Position numbers and translations under genes: made by a program. A DNA stretch of 64,000 nucleotides, taken from contig CP092865.1 of assembly GCA_030710605.1 (NCBI GenBank), positions 141,381,282 through 141,445,281 on the forward strand, given 5' to 3'. Shown here one piece after another: positions 11,165 through 22,394 of this stretch. The notes under the pieces are model-generated. The model saw only the letters and a program-made list of their open reading frames with translations. It ran no database searches and was not told the origin of the DNA. Every line of letters begins with the position of its first letter. Within the stretch, counting starts at the first letter, position 1. The DNA comes from Cordylochernes scorpioides (lineage: Eukaryota; Arthropoda; Arachnida; Pseudoscorpiones; Chernetidae).

Positions 11165-11440
11165 TCAATAAGATATATCTAAATATAAATCAGCTCCTAT
11201 AATTATATCTATAGGTCTAGGAATATAAAATTCAGGATCAGCAAGTTTCAAATTATTTAAATGAGGCCAAACTGGGTTATGCGTATAAAAATTAGGTATT
11301 TTATTAGATAAGTCTTTAACAATTAGAGCTTTAGTTTCAAACTTGAAATGATCATAAATGGAAGAAAGTTTTATCTTTATTATCTTATTAACTTGTAATT
11401 GCATGGTTGAATTAAATCCTGTAATTTTTACTTTTGTATG
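11165..11440 (-). pseudogene. BEL-1A protease C-terminal part
   Basis: The frame 11404-11165 codes for 79 residues ending PIDIIIGADLYLDI, which matches the end of the aspartyl-protease-like domain of BEL/Pao polyproteins. It is out of frame with both gag (ends 11441) and RT (starts 11157), so small indels separate three parts that should be one polyprotein. The catalytic DSG lies in the preceding frame. Confidence 0.75.
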
Positions 11441-12834
11441 TTATTGAGTTATATTTAATTTGTCTGCAAGTGTCTTAGTTATTAATGATTTTTGAGCACC
11501 CGAATCAATCAGGGCTCGGCACATTAGCTCATCATTATTTGAGTTAAAAACTTTTATTAAGGCTGTAGAGAGAAAAATATTTGTTTCTAAGATTGAAGTA
11601 TTGTTAGATAGAACTGTGTGGTTTACTGTCTGATGCTGGTTTTGTTCTTCACTTGTATTAGCTGGATGTTCGGTAGTTGAAATAGGACCTTGCCGTCTTT
11701 GATAATTATAACTATGAAGGGTAGTATGATGTTTTTTGTTGCAGACTTTACAAGTGGCAGTTATTTTACAATTATTGGCATAATGATTTACACCTAAGCA
11801 GTTTATACAAAGGTTTTTGCTTCTAACAAATTTGATCCTATCATCTAAAAACAACTTAGCAAATTCTTGGCAGGTACCTAACTTATGAGATGAATTACAA
11901 TAGGTGCATTTGATTATGTTAGTATTTACTTGATAAGTTTTAAAGGTCTTCCTTACATTATCTTCTTTTTGATATATTTTTCCATTAATGTGATCCAATC
12001 CCTTTCTATGCTTTTCTAAAAATGTTAATAAGTCTTGAAGAGTAGGAAATGTATTTTCCTTTAATGTAAGTTCAAAGTTCTTGTTCATGTTGCTATCAAT
12101 TTTCTTTAAAATAAAATTAGTGAGAAGCATGTTTCCTAATTGTTCTTCATTAATTCCTAACAATTCTAAATTTCTTAAGTTCAATTTAACAGTATCAATT
12201 AGTTCAATAATATTCCTTGAGTTAGTCACTTTTATATACTTGATATTCAGTATATTGTTACAGTATTTATAGGCTAGGTCTCTTGCACAGTGATATCTTT
12301 CATTGAGAGCAAGCCAAGCTTTATCAAAAGTGTCAGTAGTTAAAGAAAAACCCTTAATTATGCTAGCTGCATCTCCAGAAAGAGAACTTTGTAGATATTT
12401 AAACTTTTGAATATTATTTAATGATGAATTGTTTATAATAGTATCTTCAAATGTGGTCTTAAAATCCAACCATTGATCAAGATCACCTTTAAAAGAGGGT
12501 AAAGAAAACTTAGGGAGATTAATTTTAGTTTCTTCCATCTTAGTATTTATATTTTCTTTTAATTCTAAATAATTTAATAAAGTAGATTGTATTTCAGTTA
12601 TATCTTTGTTAGCTTCTTTATAAATAGGTATATGTGATTCATGTTCATCAGAATCAACTAATTCAATCATATAATTTTCAATATTTTTTAAAATTTTGTT
12701 TATATTATCCAGTTGTACCTTTAAATAACCTTTACTTTGAGTTTCTACTTTTCTAATTCGATCTTTAGGTCATCAAGCTTCGATATTTCGAAATATAATT
12801 TTTTAGATGTAACTTTACTTGTTTGTTTAGGCAT
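11441..12834 (-). pseudogene. gag: BEL-1A gag and protease start
   Basis: The long frame 12670-11441 (409 residues) has the BEL gag core (LPSFKGDLDQWLDFKTTFE), three Cys/His knuckles (CTYC..., CINCLGVNHYANNC, CKVCNKKHH; about residues 250-325) for RNA packaging, and at its end ALIDSGAQKS, the protease active-site Asp (about 389). A better start is ATG at 12834 (MPKQTSK...), but that frame meets a stop near 12755 and the reading continues in another frame, so there is a 5' frameshift. Gag would form the particle that packages element RNA. Copy B has only the last 91 residues. Confidence 0.85.
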
Positions 12835-12898
12835 CTTTATTTATTTCTTTAATCCAATAGGTCGTCAATAATTATCCGGCTCGAGGGACCGAAATTTA

Positions 12899-13443
12899 TG
12901 TTGTAGATAAATGATAAAAATAACTTTGACTTGTGCTTAATTAATAGGTAGAAAATCTTTCTTTTGATAAATAATCTTTAAGATAATAAACTTAGTGATA
13001 ATAAAACATATAGATGAAAAAACTTTTTGGTAATCAAACTTATAGATAAATAAACTTGTTGGTATTCAAACTTTTAGATAAAAAACTTAGATGTAATAAA
13101 ACTTATCGGTAAATAAGAATACTATTTATAAACATTTTGGTAGAAAAACTTGCTTAAATATATGTTCAAAATAGTGTAACTTAACTTGGATAATTTAAGA
13201 TTGACATTGGATTAAATTTAGGTACTTCAATTAAAACATAAGGATTAAATATGAAAAAGTTTGACGCGCCTTTAAATGGCGTCGCTTTTCTTCTTGATAA
13301 AAGTTCTTTCTACTGCTTCTTTTTTCCGCCGCGCATGCGCACCACACGGTTTCCGCGTCACCAACTACGGAGGCACACCACTTCTCACCGGCGGTGGCGC
13401 CGCCAGGGGAGCTTAGCTAGATTTGGTCAATCTAGCCTCTCCA
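12899..13443 (-). repeat. BEL-1A 5' LTR
   Basis: 545 bp, the same boundaries as 8930-9437 but with an extra TAGATAAA-type segment. The sequence just inside on the minus strand (TAAATTTCGGTCCCTCGAG) is the likely primer-binding region. It is absent from copy B, where the element is cut at 60422. Confidence 0.88.
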
Positions 13444-14830
13444 TTTTTAATATCACTAAAAATTGCATTGTCATCGTTAGTAATCAATTGATAGTAGAAG
13501 CTGAAATAGTTAAATGTGTATAAAACCTTTATATAAATAGCTTTAATTTCACTAAAATTTGCATTATCATCGTGAGTAATCAATTGATAGTAGAAGCTGA
13601 AATAGTTGAATGCATATAAAACCTTTATATAAAAAGTTTTAATATCACTAAAAATTGCATTGTCATCGTGAGTAATCAATTGATTTTAGAAGCTGAAATA
13701 GTTGAATGTGTATAAAACATTTAGATCAAAGCTTTAATATCACTAAAAGTTGCATTGCCATCGTGAGTAATCAATTGATAGTAGAAGCTGAAATAGTTGA
13801 ATGTATTAAAAACCTTTAGATCACAGCTTTAATATCACTAAAAGTTGCATTGCCATCGTTAGTAATCAATTGATAGTAGAAGCTGAAATAGTTAAATGTG
13901 TATAAAACCTTTATATAAATAGCTTTAATATCACTAAAAATTGCATTATCATCGTGAGTAATCAATTGATAGTAGAAGCTCAAATAGTTTAATGTGTATA
14001 AAACCTTTAGATCAAAGTTTTAATATCACTAAAAGTTGAATTGTATTCGTGAGTAATCAATTGATAGTAGAAGCTGAAATAGTTGAATGTGTATAAAACC
14101 TTTAGATCAAAGCTTTATTATCACTAAAAGTTGCATTGCCATCGTGAGTAATCAATTGATAGTAGAAGCTGAAATAGTTGAATGTATATAAAACCTTTAT
14201 ATGAAAAGTTTAAAAATAAATAAAAATTATATTGTCATCGTTAGTAATCAATTGATAGTAGAAGCTGAAATAGTTAAATATATACAAAACCTTTAGATCA
14301 AAGCTTTAACATCACTAAAAGTTGCATTGCCATCGTGAGTAATCAATTGATAGTAGAAGCTGAAATAGTTAAATGTATATAAAACCTTTAGATCAAAGCT
14401 TTGATATCACTAAAAGTTGCATTGCCATCGTGAGTAATCAATTGATAGTAGAAGCTTAAATAGTTGAATGTATATAAAACCTTTATATGAAAAGTTTAAA
14501 AATAAATAAAAATTATATTGTCCTCTTTAGTAATCAATTGATAGTAGAAGCTGAAATAGTTAAATGTATATAAAACCTTTAGATCAAAGCTTTAATATCA
14601 CTAAATATTGCATTGTCATCTTGAGTAATAAATTGATAGTAGAAGATGAAATAGTTAAATGTGTATAAAACATTTAGATCAAAGCTTTAATATCACTAAA
14701 AGTTGCATTGCCATCGTGAGTAAGCAATTGATAGTAGAAGCTGAAATAGTTGAATGTATATGAAACCTTTATATAAAAAATTTTAATATCACTAAAAATT
14801 GCATTGTCATCGTTAGTAATCAATTGATAG
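13444..14830. repeat. 96-bp satellite array, copy A right block
   Basis: About 14 monomers of the same satellite as 8095-8929, with both monomer types. It ends at TTGATAG, where Gypsy-2 inserted. This block is missing from copy B, where a Penelope-like element takes its place. Confidence 0.93.
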
Positions 14831-14980
14831 TGTTATGACGGATCCGGCAACACGGCAGACTCGACTTGTAAACATTCTTAGATATATAAACATTTCATAA
14901 AAAGATAAGTTAATAAATAAATACTTAGTTCAGTTGCATTCTGCGTGATCAAATAGGCACAAAGAACAACATAAACAACA
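14831..14980 (+). repeat. Gypsy-2A 5' LTR
   Basis: 150 bp from TGTTATGACGGATCCGG to ATAAACAACA, followed by the primer-binding sequence TGGTGGCAGCGG at 14981. The 3' copy begins at 19219 (TGTATGATGGATCCGG). Confidence 0.87.
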
Positions 14981-15053
14981 TGGTGGCAGCGGAAAAATGA
15001 GTACTTTTTCAAATAAATATATTTTTAACAAATATTAGTGAAAAAAAGAAAAC

Positions 15054-15549
15054 ATGGACTTTGTTAGGCCTAGTGAACTCGCCTTGCACGGAAATGTAGC
15101 GGAAAATTGGCGAAGGTTCAAACAGCGATTAATGCTTTATCTTGAAGCAACACAGAAAAAGCCACAAAGCCTGATAAACTGAAAGTTGCCATTTTATTAA
15201 ATTTTATTGGCGAAGAAGCCTTGGAAGTTTTCAACACATTTCATTTAAAAGAAGATGAAGCAGAAATTTTCGATATTGTAATAAACAAATTTGATGATTT
15301 TGCGAGCCTAAAAAGAACGTCATTTTTGAAAGATTCAAATTTTTTTCAGCGACCCAGAAGGATGGTGAATCCATCGAAAGTTTTATAACAGAACTAAAAG
15401 TATTATCCACATCATGTGAATTTGAATCACAAAAGGAAAGTTTAATTAGGGATCGCATTGTGTATGGAATACAAGACAAGGCTTTGCAGGAACGCCTCTT
15501 AAGAGAACCCAATTTAACTCTTCTCAAAGCCATTGAAATGTGCAAAACA
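15054..15549 (+). pseudogene. gag: Gypsy-2A gag, first part
   Basis: ATG at 15054 opens a gag-like frame (MDFVRPSELALHGNVAENW). A one-base problem in an A-run near 15160 shifts the frame in both copies. A second shift near 15292 (one T fewer than copy B) is private to copy A. The capsid-like middle (IGEEALEVFNTFHL, VKVLSTSCEFES in the copy B frame) matches gypsy gag capsids by pattern. The reading is cut at 15550 by the Helitron and resumes at 16115 in the zinc-knuckle region. Confidence 0.8.
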
Positions 15550-16114
15550 TCTACTTATATATTTGCCTTATTCTGTCTGTTTGTTTGTCTGTTTGTCTGT
15601 TTATCTTTTTGTCTGTTTGTCTGAAGCTCACGGATAGAATGCGCGCTCATTGGCTGCAAGGGATCACGTGTCCTCCCTGCCCCCCTCTAGACAACCCTGT
15701 TATTCAAAAACCATACATCCAATCGCCATGAAATTCTGGGATATTATTAGGTATATCCCCGGAAAGGTTTTCGAAAAATAATTTCTTGAATATCTTGAAT
15801 ATCCTTAGAGTTATTTGCAGAATTGTAGATATAACTCGCAAGCAGCGCCGCCAGATGGTGATAGGCTTAAGCTTGCTGCTCCACCCCTGTTGACCTTGGG
15901 TCGTCGTGTGAGTCACAGCATGATGCAACAAAAAACACTCTCTCTGGGGATTGCCTCTGTAAGTTTGCCTCTCTAGACAACCCTGTTATCAGCTGTGTGA
16001 TACATCCACCTGTCTATACAGACCACCCTGTTAATAGCGACCACCCAAGTCAACGTTTTTAAAATATATTCGCACTCGGGTAAACCCCGGGCGTTGCCCG
16101 GGCCATTCGTCTAG
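15550..16114 (+). mobile_element. Non-autonomous Helitron inserted in Gypsy-2A gag
   Basis: Starts TCTACTTATATATTTGCC after an A and ends with the hairpin CCCCGGGCGTTGCCCGGG and CATTCGTCTAG before a T. It is 565 bp and has no Helitron protein. Removing it rejoins the gag reading across AT, the expected empty site. The identical insertion is in copy B (62876-63439). A third copy of the 5' end is at 30094. Confidence 0.88.
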
Positions 16115-16489
16115 TATGAAATAAGCAAGCAACAGATCAAGATCATGCAGAACAACCAGAACATCTGTCAAATAAGAAAATATGAAAAGAAACACAGTCC
16201 AAAACAAAATCAAGAATCTGAAAAAGAATTCAAATGCCAAAGGTGTGGGAAGTCTCACAGAGCAAAAAATTTTCCTGCATGGGGTAAAAGATGCTCCAAA
16301 TGCAAAAATATGAATCATTTTGCAGCTTTCTGTAAAAGTTCAGCTATCAGAAGTCTGAATGATGAAAAAGAAGAAACTGTATGGTCAATACATGAAGCAA
16401 AAGTAGTCCATACTTTAGAATGGAAAAAATCCATCATAGTGAATGGAAAGGAAATATGTTTCACAAGTTGGACTCTGGAGCAGAAGTAA
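16115..16489 (+). pseudogene. Gypsy-2A gag, nucleocapsid part
   Basis: After the Helitron the frame continues with two Cys/His knuckles, CQRCGKSHRAKNF and CSKCKNMNHFAAFC, typical of a gypsy nucleocapsid that binds element RNA. In the first knuckle the last Cys is Phe, so it may be damaged. It ends just before the protease frame. The stretch is the same in copy B (63470-63814). Confidence 0.8.
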
Positions 16490-17220
16490 ATGTTTTGCCA
16501 TACACATTCACCAGACAAATGGAAGGTTTGGAAATATTTCAGACTAACCGAAAGCTAACATCATATACAGGACATGAAATCAAGATAAAAGGAATTGCCA
16601 CACTAAATTGCAAAACTAAAAATAAGACGGAAAATCTAGAATTTTTCATTGCTGATGGATACTATCAACCGATTTTAGGAATAGAAGCTATTGAAAAGCT
16701 TTCACTAATTAAGAAATGTGATGCTGTCCAAATACAGCAGAACAATCCAGCAAAAGAAATTTTGAACAGGCACAAAAATATATTTGAAGGCATAGGAAGA
16801 CTGCCAATTGAACACAAGATTAGACTAAATGCTCCAAGCAGAAAAATTCCTTTTTCCATTAGAGAAAAAGTTAAAGCAGAATTGGAACGGATGGAAAAAC
16901 TTGACATTATTGAAAAAGTTGAAGAACCAAGCGAATGGACACACCCTATTGTAGTGGTACAAAAACCTTCTGGGGATGTCAGAATTTGCATGGACCCCAG
17001 GGAACTGAACAAATATGTTCAGAGAGAGCACTATATTCTGCCAACAGCTGAAACAATATTTTCTGAACTGAAAGGTGCTACAGTTTTCTCTGTATTTGAT
17101 GCATCATCAGCTTTCTGGCAAGTCCCATTAGACAAAGAAATCACCAACCTGTGCACCATTGAGACTCCCTTTGGAAGATTCCGGTTCAAGCGACTTCCCT
17201 ATGGATTGAACAGTGCATAG
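16420..17220 (+). pseudogene. pol: Gypsy-2A pol: protease and N-terminal reverse transcriptase
   Basis: A frame of 266 residues with the aspartyl protease motif LDSGAEVNVLPY (DSG at 18-20) and the following GIEAIEKL strand. The RT N-lobe follows: EWTHPIVVVQKPSGDVRIC, then VFSVFDASSAFWQVPLD with the first catalytic Asp, then LPYGLNSA. The frame stops at TAG (17218-17220), probably an old CAG, and continues directly in the same frame as EVFQRC... The protease would cut the polyprotein; RT copies the RNA. Domain style resembles Mag-like (K02A2.6-type) gypsy elements. Confidence 0.87.
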
Positions 17221-18143
17221 GAGGTATTCCAGCGATGCATAAACAATATTCTTTCAGGTCTCCAGGGAACTGCTTGCTATATGGATGACATCTTGATCTA
17301 TGGAAGCACAATGGAAGAGCACAACCGAAACCTTGAAACAGTTCTTCGAAGGTTGGAAGAAAATAATGTCAAGCTCAATGCCAAGAAGCAGCAGAGAGCT
17401 GTCGACAAAGTAAATTTCTTAGGCCATATAATCAGTCGAGATGGAATAGCCATTCAAGCTTCAAGAGCAGAGGCAATACAAAAGTTGAAAAGACCTGAGA
17501 ACAAGACTGAAGTTCAAAGATTCTTAGGTATGGTAACGTACCTTGGCAAATTCATTCCTAATCTTTCTGACAAGACTGCACCTCTAAGGAAATTGATAAG
17601 CAACAAGAGTGAATGGAAATTTGGAGGCGAAGAAAATTATTGTTTTAAAAAACTCAAGGATATGGTTCCGAATGCTCCAATATTGACATTTTTTGACCCA
17701 ACCAAGCCAATCACCATTTCATCTTATGCAAGCCAATATGGTATTGGTACAGTGCTCATGCAAGGGGACATGCAATTGAGTATGCGTCCTTCAGCCTGAA
17801 TGCAACTCAAAGAAAATACGCACAGATAGAGAAAGAACTTTTGGCTATAGTCTTTGGATGTGAACGCTTCCAGTACTATATTTGGGGAAATGATGTTATT
17901 GTGGAAACTGACCACAAACCTCTCCTGAGTATTGTTAAGAAACCTTTAGAAAAGCTTTCCCCAAGACTGCAAAGAATGGTCTTAGGTCTCATGAGATTTC
18001 AAATATCTTTGAAGTTTACACCAGGGAAAAACATGTTTGTAGATGACCATCTGTCTAGAGATCCATTAAAAGATGAGGTGGACACAAGCTATTTAGAAGG
18101 TCAAACTGAATCAGTGCACATGTTGCTGGTTACCACAGATTAA
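17221..18143 (+). pseudogene. Gypsy-2A pol: RT active site and RNase H
   Basis: From 17278 the frame has YMDDILIYG, the polymerase active site, then LGHIISRDG and the connection (FLGMVTYLGKFIPNLS). RNase H begins at FFDPTKPITISSYASQ, where the usual Asp-Ala-Ser reads Tyr-Ala-Ser, so the first RNase H Asp seems lost. A frameshift near 17795 separates this from the next frame (17841-18143), which has the late RNase H motifs ETDHKPL and DDHLSRDPL. The enzyme is broken in at least two places. Confidence 0.85.
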
Positions 18144-18185
18144 AAAATAAAGAGACTACAAAAGGAAACTCATGGGGACCAAACC

Positions 18186-19178
18186 TTGATACAACTAATA
18201 GAGTATGCGAAGAATGGATGGCCGAAATATAAAACTAAGGTCTGTGATGAAGCAAAACCCTACTGGCAATTTCAAGATGAAATTCATGTGAGTGACGGAA
18301 TTGTTTACAAAGGAAATTGCATCATGGTGCCATCGACTCTTCGAAAAGAAATCCTGCAGGTTGTTCATGCATCACACCAGGGCATAGCAGCTTCCAAAGA
18401 AAAAGCAAGATCTGCATTTTACTGGCCAGGCATGATAACACAAGTAGAAAATGAAGTGGAAAGGTGCAGAACATGTCAGGAATATTCAAGAAAGAATCCT
18501 GAGGAATCAAGAATAGCTCATGAAATCCCTGAATTTCCATGGGAAAAAATTGCTGTAGATTTCATGGAGGTGAGTGGAACCAGTTCCATCTTGGTTGTCG
18601 ATTACCACTCAAAGTTTGTTGAAATCCGGAAATTATCAAGCAAAAGAGAAATGACCCAAATGCTTATGGGAAGATCTTCAGTCACCCGACAACAGTTGAA
18701 ACCACTGTTTGACACAACAAAGAATTACCAAAAATTGAGAGACCATCAACAAAAGTATGCAGGAAGTCCAAAGAGAAGTTTGAGACCTTTGGAAGTAGGA
18801 TACAACATCATGTTGCAGGAAAGGCATAGAAAATGGGTTCCGGCAACAGTGACCGCAAAGCATGAAACTCCACGCTCATATATGGTGAAAACACCAAGTG
18901 GGTCTGAATACCGCAGGAACAGGTCTCACCTTAGACCGAGAAAGTTCAGTGCAGAAGATTCTGCCCCAACAATTCAAAGTCCAAGCATTCCTGGATCTCA
19001 AGCAGGGATAGCCATGGATGACAACATACAAGATCATGGAAGACCCACTTCCGAAAACAGAAGAGCATATGATCCAAGGGAGGACGTTGCCAAGAAAGGT
19101 GAAGAATCATCTACTTCTCCTAGTGTGCGAACCCGCAGTGGTAGAACAGTGAGAAAACATTTGCGTTATAGAGACTAG
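18186..19178 (+). pseudogene. Gypsy-2A pol: integrase with deleted catalytic core
   Basis: The zinc-binding domain is intact (H61, H64, C94, C97). The core starts (AVDFMEV, D125), but after VEIRKLSSK the sequence jumps to MLMGRSSVTRQQLKPLF, skipping the second Asp and the Glu of the catalytic triad. The C-terminal domain follows (YNIMLQERHRKWVPATV, YRRNRSHLRPR) and a polar tail (VRTRSGRTVRKH). The frame is open across the deletion, so a non-catalytic protein could still be made. Whether this deletion is in copy B cannot be seen, because the window ends first. Confidence 0.85.
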
Positions 19179-19218
19179 GAGAACTGCAATCCTTTTTTAT
19201 TTTTGTTTAAAGGAAACA

Positions 19219-19359
19219 TGTATGATGGATCCGGCAACACGGCAGACTCGACTTGTAAACATTCTTAGATATATAACCATGTTATAAAAAGATAAGTTAA
19301 TAAATAAATACTTAGTTCAGTTGCATTCTTCGTGATCAAATAGGCACAAAGAACAACAT
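19219..19359 (+). repeat. Gypsy-2A 3' LTR, left piece
   Basis: TGTATGATGGATCCGG to AAGAACAACAT matches 14831-14973. The remaining few bases of this LTR (AAACAAAAACAACA, 23035-23048) lie beyond BEL-3. The duplicated AACAT (19355-19359 and 23030-23034) is the BEL-3 target site. A purine-rich tract (AAAGGAAACA) precedes the LTR. Confidence 0.85.
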
Positions 19360-19923
19360 TGTTGGAAATGACTCAGGAAGACGGCTCTAGATGGCGCGCG
19401 CAAAGGGATGCGCCACAGAGTGCGCCACAGAGTCCGTCCACGTGACTTTATGCGTCTATAAAAGATGGCGAAAAAGGTATGAGACGGGCGCGCGGGGAGA
19501 GTGAGAGTCTGCAGATTAGGAGCGCTCAAGTGAAGTATAAGGAGGATGAAGTCTGAAGCCTGATTCAGAGGTTCCTAGGAAGCCAGAAGATAAAGTGAAG
19601 TATAGAGAAGATAAAGTCTGAAATATAAGGAAGATAAAGTCTGAAGTATAGAGAAGATAAGGTCCACTGAAGCAAAAGAAGCTGAATCAAGCCTAATCTG
19701 ATAGTTCGGGATTGATTAGATCAAAATTGGTTCATTTTATATCTCATTATAGCATTGTACAATAAAGCCTCATTTATTTAAAAGCATCAAGCCCAGCTGA
19801 TCATTTCCTCCAGGATAACACCAGCCTATCGCTATATTGCAATAGTTAGAAAAAGGCTTATTTATATTATTCATATACATATTATTTAAATTTCTAAATT
19901 TCTACTTCTTTTTATTCCCAAAA
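19360..19923 (+). repeat. BEL-3 5' LTR
   Basis: 564 bp. TATAAAAG at 19457-19464 is a likely core promoter of the element. Downstream are several diverged AAGATAAAGTCTGAAGTATA-type units. The two LTRs differ in the number of these units (3' LTR 635 bp), which suggests slippage after or during insertion. Confidence 0.9.
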
Positions 19924-19960
19924 TTTCTGGTGAGCGGGACGTGATAGGTTTGGTAGTAAA

Positions 19961-20580
19961 ATGGAGGAATTGAACGAAATAAGAAAGCTGCAAGAGGTAA
20001 ATTTACTGAGCAATTCAATAATTTATATGCAGAGTTGAAAAAGACTTGCATTGATAAAAATAAGGTTTATGCAAAGTTTGATCAGCTTGAATGTTTGCAT
20101 AATGAGCTTGTAGCTTTGAATGAACAGTATCAATTAATTCTGCTATCTCAAGAAGATATTTCTGATGAAGAAATTGATAGAGAATTTGAAAATTGTGAAA
20201 TCTACATACTGGAAAGATTTAATTTAGAGTATAAAATTAGCGTAATGCGTGAGCAGGAAAAAGATGCTCTTTCTACTAATGGTAAAAATGAAGTTGAATC
20301 TAAGGAAGCAAATATTACTAAAGATAAAGAAGCTATTGATACAGCTGATGATGAAACTGAATCCATTGATGATACTGAGGAAAGAGTTGCCAAAGTTCAA
20401 GCATCGAGGAAATTGGTGGAAGCAAGACCAACTGGAGATACAGAATTTAAGATAAAGGATAATTATAAAGAAACAGAATCCAAAGATTTGAAATCCATAA
20501 ATAAAACTGATTATGCAGAGAATAAGGACGATAAATACAACGAGGGAAAATATCATGATAGAAATGAAGCGAAAATATAG
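19961..20580 (+). pseudogene. gag: BEL-3 gag N-terminal remnant
   Basis: A likely start is ATG at 19961 (MEELNEIRKLQE). The frame shifts near 19995 and continues as the open frame 20035-20580 (LKKTCIDKNKVYAKFDQLE...). The predicted protein is rich in Lys, Glu and Asp and has coiled-coil-like spacing, as BEL gag N-termini often do. No capsid signature or zinc knuckle is present, so the RNA-packaging part is gone. A stop at 20578 separates it from the next frame. Confidence 0.7.
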
Positions 20581-20609
20581 ATGAAGAACATTGTACAGAG
20601 TCAAAGAAC

Positions 20610-21203
20610 TTGGAAGAAGAGAAAAAGCTGGATGTGGAACAAGGAATGGATTCTAAGAGCACTGAAGAAGTGAAGCAGATAGATGTAGAACAAGATACTG
20701 ATTCAAAGGTGGCAGAAGAAAAGCTAGATGCAGAACAAGGTACTGATTCAAAGGTGGCAGAAGAAAAGCTAGATGCAGAACAAGGTACTGATTCAAAGGT
20801 GGAAGAAAAAATCACTGATCCAAAGGATTGGTTGAATGAAGGGTTTATCGGAAGAATTAATGAAAATCCACCTGAGGTGGAAGGATGCTATTTTGCTCAT
20901 CGCCCTGTATTTGGAAGTGAATCCAAAGCGACCCCCATACGGCCAGTATTTGACGCATCCTGTCGAGGACACAACGGACTCTCCTTGAAACGGTATTTAA
21001 AAAAGATACCCAATATACTGCAAAGAATCCCTGAAATAAGGAAAAAAATTCGGGAAAATAAGTTTGGAGTTTTGGTAGTCATAAGAAGATATTTCAAAAT
21101 GATAGCCATTAAGGAGAATTATCGAGACTACCTCAGATTTCTTTGGAAGAAGAGGATGGATAACGGATGGCTTTTCGGCATAAAAAACTTGGTCTCGACC
21201 TGA
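20610..21203 (+). pseudogene. BEL-3 repeat linker and RT N-terminal half
   Basis: The first 70 residues are a tandem repeat with the core KLDAEQGTDSKVAEE, four diverged units. It is joined directly to RT (CYFAHRPVFGSESKATPIRPVFDAS, here named only by its ends CYFAHRP and RPVFDAS). In the first catalytic motif the expected SDIRRAF-like sequence reads VVIRRYFKMI, so the metal-binding Asp is lost. The later YLRFLW strand is intact. A frameshift follows at about 21180. The zinc knuckle and protease that should precede RT are absent. Confidence 0.82.
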
Positions 21204-21439
21204 ATTGTAGTCCAGTTTTGCAGAGTGCCGTGGTTGAGTGTCATCATCAAACGATAAAGGGTTCTCTAGAAAGGATGGCAGGTATGTTGGCTCAATCCTT
21301 CTATACGGATGATTGTGTTGCCTCTCTGGAAACAAAGCAAGAGGTCGAAGAGTTTCTAAGGTCTGCCACCGAGATTATGGAAAGAGCGAAAATGAGCTCA
21401 AGAAGGTGGGATTTAAGGATGGGATGTGATACACCATAG
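21167..21439 (+). pseudogene. BEL-3 RT active-site region
   Basis: This frame carries the second half of RT: AQSFYTDDCVASLE with the YTDD active site, then the helix EEFLRSATEIMERAKMSSRRWDL, typical of BEL/Pao. It stops at TAG (21437). About 90 bp of non-matching sequence, with a run of about 15 C (21510-21524), then leads to RNase H. Confidence 0.83.
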
Positions 21440-21528
21440 CCTGAAAGTATGGCTCGTGAGTTTCATACTTGGTGTGATCAGATGAGATTCATTGATTTAA
21501 TGGGGATACCCCCCCCCCCCCCAGATAG

Positions 21529-22025
21529 ATGTGGAATGATATTATGTTCCCCACGGAAAATCACATCTTTTGTGACGCCAGTCAAGTGGCTTATGGGGCA
21601 GTCGCCTATTTAAGGAGTGAAGTGGATGGAAGATGTAATTCAACTTTGATATGGAGTAAAGCAAGATTGGCGCCAATAAGAAGGATTACAATCCCTCGAC
21701 TGGAATTGATGGCCAGGATACTCTGGGATCTAGATTGGCCGACTCTATTCACACTGCTCTGAAAGGAAAATGTAAACTAACTCTTTGGTCTGATTCTTCT
21801 ACGGCCTTGAGCTGGATGGAGAGAGATATTGAATGGCGGGTTTTCGTAAGAAACAGAGTTAAAGAAATTCAATCTACTACCAATTTGAACGATTGGAGGT
21901 TCATACCAGGACACTTGAACCCAGCTGATATTTTGTCTCGAGGATGCTCTCCATGCCAGTTTGTGCGAAGTAGATGGTGGGAGGGCCCCGGGTGGTTTAA
22001 AGAACCTAAAAAAATCATGGCCTAA
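21529..22025 (+). pseudogene. BEL-3 RNase H
   Basis: Two overlapping frames. The first has FCDASQVAYGAVAYLR and IPRLELMA, the second LTLWSDSSTALSWM, FVRNRVKEIQ and FIPGHLNPADILSRGC. Together these are the ordered motifs of a BEL/Pao RNase H. A one-base shift near 21740 separates them, and the LELMARILWDLDWPTLF region looks rearranged. The domain would remove RNA from the RNA-DNA hybrid. It cannot be made as a single chain here. Confidence 0.85.
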
Positions 22026-22311
22026 ATCGGAGCCCACGATAGATCAGCAGGAAATCTGTTCTGCGGAGAAGATTGTGAATACAAATATTAATTTGAACGT
22101 AGATTGTAAGGATTGGTTGTCGACAAGATCTGACTATCCGCCCAACATCAGAATGTCTTATGTTGTGAGATCAATGCGGAGAGACCAATCGAATAAGTTT
22201 GTTCTAAATCCAAAATTTGACATATTGAAGAGAGAGCAAGAGACTTTGCCCAAGAGTTACAAAAGCAGGAATGGGAGAGAGAGCAAATTGCCTGACAGAT
22301 ATAGCTCATAA
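22026..22311 (+). pseudogene. BEL-3 pol remnant after RNase H
   Basis: The frame 21961-22311 continues with DWLSTRSDYPPNIRMSYVV and a Lys/Glu-rich tail, then stops. In intact BEL elements the integrase zinc finger and core would follow. None is seen, so integrase has been deleted. About 80 bp of AT-rich DNA and a purine tract lead to the 3' LTR. Confidence 0.6.
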
Positions 22312-22394
22312 ATTGTGTAAATATTTCATGTTAAGTGTAAATATTTGTCGAAGATTTAATTTTGACTATTTCTTTGTCAAAATTGGTGGGAGTA

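Larger units (their letters stand above)
8930..13443 (-). mobile_element. BEL/Pao retrotransposon BEL-1, copy A, internally deleted
   Basis: LTRs at 8930-9437 and 12899-13443 frame gag, protease, part of RT and the end of integrase, all on the minus strand. Read on that strand, the LTRs start TGGAGAGG and end ACAACA. The sequence after the 5' LTR (TTCGGTCCCTCGAGCCGG) has the look of a BEL-family primer-binding region. A deletion fuses RT to integrase. No target duplication is visible, and about 15 bp of satellite seem lost at the site. Copy B (57644-60422) shares the deletion. Confidence 0.92.

Noticed and set aside
20447-20815. 122-residue Ser/Phe-rich minus frame
   Set aside because: It is the antisense shadow of the BEL-3 tandem repeat.
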